64,000 nucleotides of DNA from Hasllibacter sp. MH4015 (GTDB lineage: Bacteria; Pseudomonadota; Alphaproteobacteria; Rhodobacterales; Rhodobacteraceae). A program made the position numbers and the translations under genes. Each line of letters begins with the position of its first letter. Position 1 is the first letter of the stretch. This document shows, one piece after another, positions 58,887-64,000 of this stretch. The notes under the pieces are model-generated. The model saw nothing but the letters and a program-made list of their open reading frames with translations. It ran no database searches and was not told where the DNA came from. The DNA lies in NCBI RefSeq assembly GCF_020177575.1, contig NZ_JAHTBK010000001.1, forward strand, positions 1,857,875-1,921,874, read 5' to 3'.

Positions 58887-58899
58887 CTCCTTTCAGGAG
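58887..58899 (-). promoter_or_regulatory. Hairpin covering a ribosome-binding site
   Basis: Minus strand CTCCT-GAA-AGGAG: a 5-bp perfect stem whose right arm is the ribosome-binding site, 7 bases before the ATG at 58879. The same arrangement occurs at 59624-59638. Confidence 0.45.
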
Positions 58900-59107
58900 G
58901 AAAATGAATTGCCCGGGCTGGAAAAGGGGAAGCAAGGCGCCCGGTATGGCATTGAAATGTCACGGGGCGGGGGCGCTTCGCTATGGGGAAGTATCCCCAT
59001 TATCGACGGCTCGAGTTCGCCGACAGGAACGACAGCGGCGCGCAACCGGCGCGGCACCGAATGACAACGCGATTGGTCGCCCCTCCGGAACCCGCGACCC
59101 CGCGCCA

Positions 59108-59617
59108 TCACTCCTCGATCTGGAAGTAATCGGTCATGCGGCAGGCTTCGCCGAGGCCAAGGCAGCTGACGGTGTTGATCGCACTCCGCACCTCGATCTC
59201 GACCATGGGGGCCGTTGCGAAGGAGAATCCGTGGACGCTGTCATCCTCCAGCCCGAGCGGCCCGACAAACCCGTCAGGGAAGAGGTAGTGCAGACAATCC
59301 ACCTCCTCGCGTCGCCCATCCCCGCGCGAGATATGGCGGCAGGTGTGGATCTGTGGCGAGGCACCAAGCGTGACCCGTTCGACGATCTGGTCACGACCAT
59401 ACCGCGCCGGGCTGTAAGTACCCGGTTGCAGCGCCATCTGGAATTCGCGGCCCGTGAGCGCGGACGCCTCGCCCGGACCATAGAGGGTCGGCTGCGCCAC
59501 CGCACGCTCGGCCGCGCGCGACAGCAAATCCTCGAACGGCGTCTGCGCCTGGAGGGACGTGGTGGCGAAAAGGGGGATGGCCGCGGCAACGGCGAGGGCG
59601 ACAAGCTTCTTGGTCAT
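59108..59617 (-). CDS. Small exported Cys-patterned protein (paralogue 2)
   Basis: 169 residues. Signal peptide (LVALAVAAAIPLFATTSLQA). Mature part with HTCRHISRGDGRREEVDCLH then YLFPDG, and NTVSCLGLGEACRMTDYF at the end: four Cys aligned with the neighbouring protein at 58466-58879. An extra N-terminal stretch (about 25-90) is not shared. Function unknown. AGGAGG sits 6 bases before the ATG, inside a hairpin. Confidence 0.8.
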   Translation of the reverse strand: MTKKLVALAVAAAIPLFATTSLQAQTPFEDLLSRAAERAVAQPTLYGPGEASALTGREFQMALQPGTYSPARYGRDQIVERVTLGASPQIHTCRHISRGDGRREEVDCLHYLFPDGFVGPLGLEDDSVHGFSFATAPMVEIEVRSAINTVSCLGLGEACRMTDYFQIEE

Positions 59618-59623
59618 AATGGG

Positions 59624-59638
59624 CCTCCTTTATGGAGG
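59624..59638 (-). promoter_or_regulatory. Hairpin covering a ribosome-binding site
   Basis: Minus strand CCTCC-ATAAA-GGAGG: a 5-bp perfect stem, right arm the ribosome-binding site of the ATG at 59617. Confidence 0.45.
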
Positions 59639-59841
59639 ATTGAAACGGCACCATGCAGCCGAGGATGGAAGGGGAGGCGCTTGGATTGCCACTCTCATGA
59701 CCGGTTTCAGGCGTCCCTGACATGAGGGCAAACCCCCATATTGCGGCTTGCCCCATTTGCCCCTCCGAAACGGCGAATTGACCTCCCCGCGCCGCCCGCA
59801 TGGCCTTGCACAACGCAATCCGGCCCGGCACCTTGCCGCCC

Positions 59842-60213
59842 ATGACGCAGACGTCCTCCTTGCCCCGTGCCTTGCGCGCCAATGCCCTGGCCTCTCTCGT
59901 GACGGGGCTTGCGGGCCTGCTCATGGCCGCGCCGCTTGCACAAACCATCGGCCTGATGCCGGGGACGAGCTACCAAGTCATCGGCGGCGCCTTGGTCCTG
60001 CACACACTGGGTCTGCTGTGGGTCACGGGCCGCAGGACCATTATCTGGTGGACACGCCTCAACATCGCGGGCCTTGTCGCCTATGTGCTTCTACTGATCG
60101 CCCTGCTGGTCTTCGGCCCCGTCGCAACGCCGCTTGGCTACACGCTTCTGGCCGCCGATGCATTGCTGGTTGCCACTCTCGGCCTCTGGCAATTCCGCTC
60201 GCTTAGCGTCTAA
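59842..60213 (+). CDS. Small four-span membrane protein, unknown function
   Basis: 123 residues, four predicted spans ([76 protein letters not shown]). The only plus-strand gene in the dcw region; its 3' end overlaps murD by 11 bases. An ATG at 59800 would add 14 residues. No clear ribosome-binding site at either start, so the start is uncertain. Family not recognised. Confidence 0.7.
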   Translation: MTQTSSLPRALRANALASLVTGLAGLLMAAPLAQTIGLMPGTSYQVIGGALVLHTLGLLWVTGRRTIIWWTRLNIAGLVAYVLLLIALLVFGPVATPLGYTLLAADALLVATLGLWQFRSLSV

Positions 60214-61600
60214 GCGCTTCCACTTGGGCTATGAAATCCGCGCCGCGGGCCTCGAAACTGTCATATTGGTCGAAGCTGGCCGCCGCCGGTGCAAGCAGAA
60301 CCGTATCGCCCGGCTCCGCCTCCGCGGCGGCGCGGGCCACGGCGGTTTCCATGTTGCCGCAGATTTCCACCGGGACGTCCCCTAGGTGCAGCGCGAACGC
60401 CTCCGCCTCCCTCCCGATAACGTAGGCCTTGAGGACGCCCCCGGCCGCGTCTTGCAGACCACCGAAACCGCCATCCTTCTCCAAGCCGCCGCAGATCCAG
60501 CGGATGCGCTTGAACGCCCCGAGCGCCTTGATCGCGGCATCCACGTTGGTGGCCTTGCTGTCATTGACATAGGCCACCCCCCCGATTTCCGCCACGCGCT
60601 GCGAACGGTGGGGCAAACCCTCGAAGGTATGAAACGCCGCCTCGATCACCCGGGGCGCAAGCCCCAGCGCCCGGCACGCCCCATAGGCGCAGGCCGCGTT
60701 CTGGTGGTTGTGGGCCCCGGGCAAACCGGGAATGTCGCGCAGGTCGATCGAGGCCACCTGCCGCGTCTTGCGCATTTCGCTAAGCCAGCCCTTCCGGGTG
60801 ACAAGGTCCCATCCCGGCCCGCTCAGCTTGTGGGATGCCACGCGGATCAGGCGTCCGTCACCCGGCCCCTCGATCATCTGCCCGGCCAGGTATTGCCCCT
60901 CCACCTCGTCCACGCCGATCACCGCCCGCTCCGGCCCGCCTTCGGAGAAGAGCCGCCGCTTGGCCGCGAAATATCCGCCCATCCCGCCATGTCGGTCCAG
61001 ATGATCCGGCGACAGGTTCGTGAAGACCGCGATATCGGGGGTCAGGGCGCGGGCCAGTTCCGTCTGGTAGGATGACAGTTCCAGCACCACCACCTCGCCA
61101 TCCACCGGCGGCTCAATATCCAGAACCCCGCGCCCGATATTGCCCGCCAATTGGCACGGCACCCCCGCCTGCCTCAGGATATGGGCAATCAGCGCGGCAC
61201 TCGTCGACTTGCCGTTCGAGCCGGTCACGGCCACCACGCGGGGCGGCGTGTCGTGCAAGGCCCAATCCCCCTGCCCCAGCGAGCGGAAGAACAATCCGAT
61301 ATCGTTGTCCACCGGCACGCCGGCCGCGTAAGCCGCCGCGATCGCGCGATGCGGCGTGGGGTAGAGATGCGGGATACCCGGCGATGTCACGAGGCAGGCA
61401 ATCCCCTCGAACCCATCGGCGCGCATCGGGTCGTGCAGCGCAAAGCCTTCTGCCTGCGCCCGCGCCCGCGCGCCCTCCCCGTCGTCCCAGCACAGGGGCT
61501 CGGCTCCCCCCGCCTTCAACGCGCGGGCCGCCGCCAGCCCGGATCGCCCCAGACCCAGCACCAATACCTTCTGTCCCTCGAAACCCATAACCGGGATCAT
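60203..61600 (-). CDS. murD: UDP-N-acetylmuramoyl-L-alanine--D-glutamate ligase
   Basis: Adds D-Glu to UDP-MurNAc-L-Ala. 465 residues. N-terminal Rossmann [26 protein letters not shown] loop [26 protein letters not shown], and [10 protein letters not shown] plus [10 protein letters not shown] at the C-terminus. Second ATG at 61588 possible. An interspersed repeat lies 13 bases upstream. Confidence 0.98.
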   Translation of the reverse strand: MIPVMGFEGQKVLVLGLGRSGLAAARALKAGGAEPLCWDDGEGARARAQAEGFALHDPMRADGFEGIACLVTSPGIPHLYPTPHRAIAAAYAAGVPVDNDIGLFFRSLGQGDWALHDTPPRVVAVTGSNGKSTSAALIAHILRQAGVPCQLAGNIGRGVLDIEPPVDGEVVVLELSSYQTELARALTPDIAVFTNLSPDHLDRHGGMGGYFAAKRRLFSEGGPERAVIGVDEVEGQYLAGQMIEGPGDGRLIRVASHKLSGPGWDLVTRKGWLSEMRKTRQVASIDLRDIPGLPGAHNHQNAACAYGACRALGLAPRVIEAAFHTFEGLPHRSQRVAEIGGVAYVNDSKATNVDAAIKALGAFKRIRWICGGLEKDGGFGGLQDAAGGVLKAYVIGREAEAFALHLGDVPVEICGNMETAVARAAAEAEPGDTVLLAPAAASFDQYDSFEARGADFIAQVEALRR

Positions 61601-61612
61601 CGCGCGCGCCCT

Positions 61613-61636
61613 GCCTTCTTTGCTTCAAAAATACCT
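61613..61636 (-). repeat. Interspersed repeat, copy 3
   Basis: Minus strand AGGTATTTTTGAAGCAAAGA followed by AGGC, immediately upstream of murD. Other copies at 11147-11171 and 38476-38499. Confidence 0.6.
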
Positions 61637-61754
61637 AAACCCGACCCGGCCCCAAGCGCCAGAGCCCGAAGAACGGGCGCGCCATCCGCCCCACGCGCCA
61701 AATCATGTATCGAATGACGCCAAGGGCGTCTCCATTCAACAACCGGCGCGGCGC

Positions 61755-62840
61755 TCAGCGCAATTTCAGCGTCGCCAATCCGATGAGCGCGAGGATCAGG
61801 GAGATGATCCAGAAGCGGATCACGATCTGTGGCTCCGCCCATCCCTGCTTTTCGAAATGGTGGTGGATCGGTGCCATCAGGAACACGCGCTTGCCGGTCG
61901 CCTTGAAATAGAGGACCTGCACGATCACGCTGACCGCTTCGGCCACGAACAACCCGCCCACGATCGCAAGAACGATCTCGTGCTTGGTGGAGACCGCGAT
62001 CGCCCCCAGCGCCCCGCCCAGCGCCAGCGATCCGGTATCGCCCATGAACACGGCCGCAGGTGGCGCGTTGTACCACAGGAAGCCCAGGCCCCCTCCGATC
62101 AGGCCCGCGCAGAAGATCAGCAATTCCCCCGTTCCCGGCACGTAATGGACGTCAAGGTAATCGGTGAAATCGACCCGGCCCACCGCGTAGGCGATCGCCC
62201 CCAGCGTGCCCGCCGCGATCATCACCGGCATGATCGCCAGGCCGTCCAGCCCATCGGTCAGGTTCACGGCATTGGCGGAGCCGACGATCACGATCATCAC
62301 GAAGGGAATATAGACCCAGCCGAAATTCAGCAAAACGTCCTTGAAGACCGGCACCGCCAGCTGGTTCGACAGCTCCTCGGGGTGCAACTCCGCGGCGATC
62401 AAGGCGGCCCCCAGCGCGATGGCGAACCCCGCCGCCAGCCGCACCTTTCCCGAGACGCCCGCGCTCGTGTTACGGCTCACCTTTGCCCAGTCATCTGCAA
62501 ACCCGATCAACCCGAAACAGACGGTCACGCCAAGCACCAGCCAGACATAGCCATTGTCCAGCCGCGCCCACATCACCGTCGAGAGGGTCAGCGCGGCAAG
62601 GATCAAGAGACCGCCCATCGTGGGTGTGCCCGCCTTGGTTTCCAGGTGATGCTCCGGCCCGTCTTCGCGGATCGGCTGGCCATTGGCGTATTTGCGGCGC
62701 AGCGCGTTGATCAGCGGGCGGCCGAAGATGAAGCCGAAGATCAGCGCCGTGAAAAAGGCCCCGCCGGCCCGGAACGTGATGTAGCGAAACAGATTGAAGA
62801 CATCGCCACCGTCCGACAGCTCACTCAGCCAATACAACAT
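61755..62840 (-). CDS. mraY: Phospho-N-acetylmuramoyl-pentapeptide-transferase
   Basis: Forms lipid I at the membrane. 361 residues, ten spans. Motifs: [25 protein letters not shown] (Asp-Asp), [27 protein letters not shown] and [13 protein letters not shown]. 12 bases after murF; 154 bases before murD. Confidence 0.98.
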   Translation of the reverse strand: MLYWLSELSDGGDVFNLFRYITFRAGGAFFTALIFGFIFGRPLINALRRKYANGQPIREDGPEHHLETKAGTPTMGGLLILAALTLSTVMWARLDNGYVWLVLGVTVCFGLIGFADDWAKVSRNTSAGVSGKVRLAAGFAIALGAALIAAELHPEELSNQLAVPVFKDVLLNFGWVYIPFVMIVIVGSANAVNLTDGLDGLAIMPVMIAAGTLGAIAYAVGRVDFTDYLDVHYVPGTGELLIFCAGLIGGGLGFLWYNAPPAAVFMGDTGSLALGGALGAIAVSTKHEIVLAIVGGLFVAEAVSVIVQVLYFKATGKRVFLMAPIHHHFEKQGWAEPQIVIRFWIISLILALIGLATLKLR

Positions 62841-62852
62841 ATAGCGGTATCC

Positions 62853-64000
62853 TCACGCTTTATCCTCAACGGATTGCCCCAGTTTCCGCAGAGCGTCAAC
62901 CACAAGGGAAATGCGGGAGCCCTTGGAGCCTTTGATGAGCACCACGTCGCCGGGGCGCAGGGTTCGGGGCAGCTCCTTGCACATCTGCGCCGCCGTCTCG
63001 GTATGGAGGCCGCGTTTCGCGCCCGGCAGGGCCAGGTGCAAGTGTTCCATCAACGTGCCGCTGGTATGAACCAGGTCGATAGCCGCCACAGTCTCCAGAT
63101 CGGCCACATCGGCATGCATCGCCTCCGCCTCATGCCCCAGTTCCAGCATGTCGCCCAGAACCGCGATACGCCGCCCGCCGCGAACGGGCTTTATGGCGGC
63201 CAGAACCTCCAACCCCGCGCTGAGCGACGCCGGGTTTGCGTTGAAGGCGTCGTCGATGATCTCGATGGCGATATCGTCGGTGCGGCTGAGTTGAATGCGC
63301 TCCCTCTGGCCGCGTCCTTCGACCGGCTGCCATTGCGACAGGGCCATGGACGCCATCGTCGGATCGGCGCCCGCGGCCGCCACGGCGCACAGGATCGCCA
63401 CGGCATTGCTGGCGTAATGGCGCCCCGCGACCGATAGCTTGGCAAGCCGCGCGCCGTCTGCGGTGGCGATGCGCATCACGGTGCTGTCTTCGGTCAGAAG
63501 AACATCGGCAAGGCGCAGATCGGCCTCCCCATCCTCCCCGAAGGTCACGACCTCCTGCGCGTGTTTCCGCGCGGCCTCCAGAAGGATGTCCTTTGTTTCC
63601 ACATCCATCGGCACGACGGCCACGCCCCCCGGCTCCAACCCCTCGAAGATGGAGGCTTTTTCCGCCGCGATCCCCTCGATCACGCCGAAGGCTTCCAGAT
63701 GGGCGGGCGCGATGGTGGTGATCAGCGCCACATGGGGCCGGGCCATGCGGGTCAGGGGTGCGATTTCCCCGGGATTGCTCATCGCGATCTCGATCACGGC
63801 GTAGTCGGTATCCGGGGGCATCCGCGCCAGGGTCAGCGGCACGCCCCAATGGTTGTTGTAGGAGGCGACGGCGGCGTGGATCTTGCCCTGCCCCCGCAAC
63901 GCGCTTTTCAGCATCTCCTTCGCGGTGGTCTTGCCCACCGAGCCGGTGATCGCGATCACGTGCGCATCGGTGCGCGCACGGGCGGCCTTGCCGAGATCTT
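62853..64000 (-). CDS. murF: UDP-N-acetylmuramoyl-tripeptide--D-alanyl-D-alanine ligase (5' end missing)
   Basis: Adds D-Ala-D-Ala to the UDP-MurNAc tripeptide. 382 codons visible; the frame stays open to the window edge, reading [19 protein letters not shown] with no start, so the N-terminal domain lies outside. ATP loop [26 protein letters not shown] and [10 protein letters not shown] are clear. First visible gene of the dcw run. Confidence 0.97.
   Translation of the reverse strand, partial: DLGKAARARTDAHVIAITGSVGKTTAKEMLKSALRGQGKIHAAVASYNNHWGVPLTLARMPPDTDYAVIEIAMSNPGEIAPLTRMARPHVALITTIAPAHLEAFGVIEGIAAEKASIFEGLEPGGVAVVPMDVETKDILLEAARKHAQEVVTFGEDGEADLRLADVLLTEDSTVMRIATADGARLAKLSVAGRHYASNAVAILCAVAAAGADPTMASMALSQWQPVEGRGQRERIQLSRTDDIAIEIIDDAFNANPASLSAGLEVLAAIKPVRGGRRIAVLGDMLELGHEAEAMHADVADLETVAAIDLVHTSGTLMEHLHLALPGAKRGLHTETAAQMCKELPRTLRPGDVVLIKGSKGSRISLVVDALRKLGQSVEDKA

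Noticed and set aside
61620-63437. 605-codon open frame antisense to mraY and murF
   Set aside because: Gln/His/Arg-rich shadow frame.
54591-64000. A new defence or mobile system hidden in the dcw cluster
   Set aside because: All large genes there are certain cell-wall genes; the only unknowns are the small membrane/exported proteins reported above, with no nuclease, toxin or recombinase signature.

Overview
The window is a 64 kb chromosomal segment of an alphaproteobacterium, most likely a Rhodobacteraceae (Roseobacter-group) member. The evidence is high GC, NDUFA12 beside an Mla/DUF2155/aat/accBC block, split cobaltochelatase cobS/cobT, DUF2484 and DUF6446 proteins, a FolB with a long C-terminal extension, and a long-tailed FtsZ. 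I see no rRNA, tRNA, CRISPR array, insertion sequence or prophage. Almost all the sequence is protein-coding. Names come from recognising motifs and family patterns; no database was searched.

Layout. 1-0.8 kb: end of a PreT-type dihydropyrimidine dehydrogenase subunit, with a candidate RutR-like operator in front. 1-6 kb: accB-accC (fatty-acid synthesis), a VOC protein, aat (N-end rule), then DUF2155-mlaD-NDUFA12 on the minus strand. 6.2-11 kb: metY and a 1064-residue membrane protein that looks like a GspL/PilM-type cytoplasmic domain joined to a GspC/PilP-type periplasmic domain. 11-15 kb: mgtE, guaD, a thioesterase and a second VOC protein. 15-19.6 kb: glmM, folP, a GNAT protein, extended folB and a SleB-type hydrolase. 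19.7-26.6 kb: ppdK and the glyQ-DUF6446-fkbM-glyS operon. 26.8-30.8 kb: a SPOR/peptidoglycan-binding/dead-trypsin protein, then an ECF sigma factor, a coupled RskA-like anti-sigma factor and a fasciclin protein. 30.9-38.3 kb: cobS and cobT separated by seven genes, six of them small membrane or exported proteins of unknown role plus a PLP dehydratase. 38.5-43.7 kb: Xaa-Pro aminopeptidase, DUF427 protein, an exported protein and a ClC-family protein. 43.8-64 kb: recN, bamD, lpxC and the division/cell-wall (dcw) cluster, all on the minus strand in the order murF-mraY-murD-[island]-ftsW-murG-murC-DUF2484-DUF2484-small membrane protein-murB-ddlB-ftsQ-ftsA-ftsZ.

How the genes work together. The right third is an envelope-growth module: lipid-linked precursor synthesis (MurC/D/F/B, Ddl, MraY, MurG), polymerisation and division (FtsW/Q/A/Z), lipid A commitment (LpxC) and outer-membrane assembly (BamD). 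Many genes overlap by 1-4 bases, which implies tight translational coupling. A terminator separates ftsZ from lpxC. MlaD, the SPOR protein, SleB, GlmM and the chimeric bridge protein also serve the envelope.

Most of this is ordinary core chromosome. The items most worth a second look are: the GspL/PilP-like chimera; the sigma/anti-sigma/fasciclin module with matching candidate promoters; the cobS-cobT inserted genes; the island inside the dcw cluster with two cysteine-patterned paralogues, each with a hairpin over its ribosome-binding site; the tandem DUF2484 pair; the catalytically dead trypsin domain; and a short interspersed repeat.
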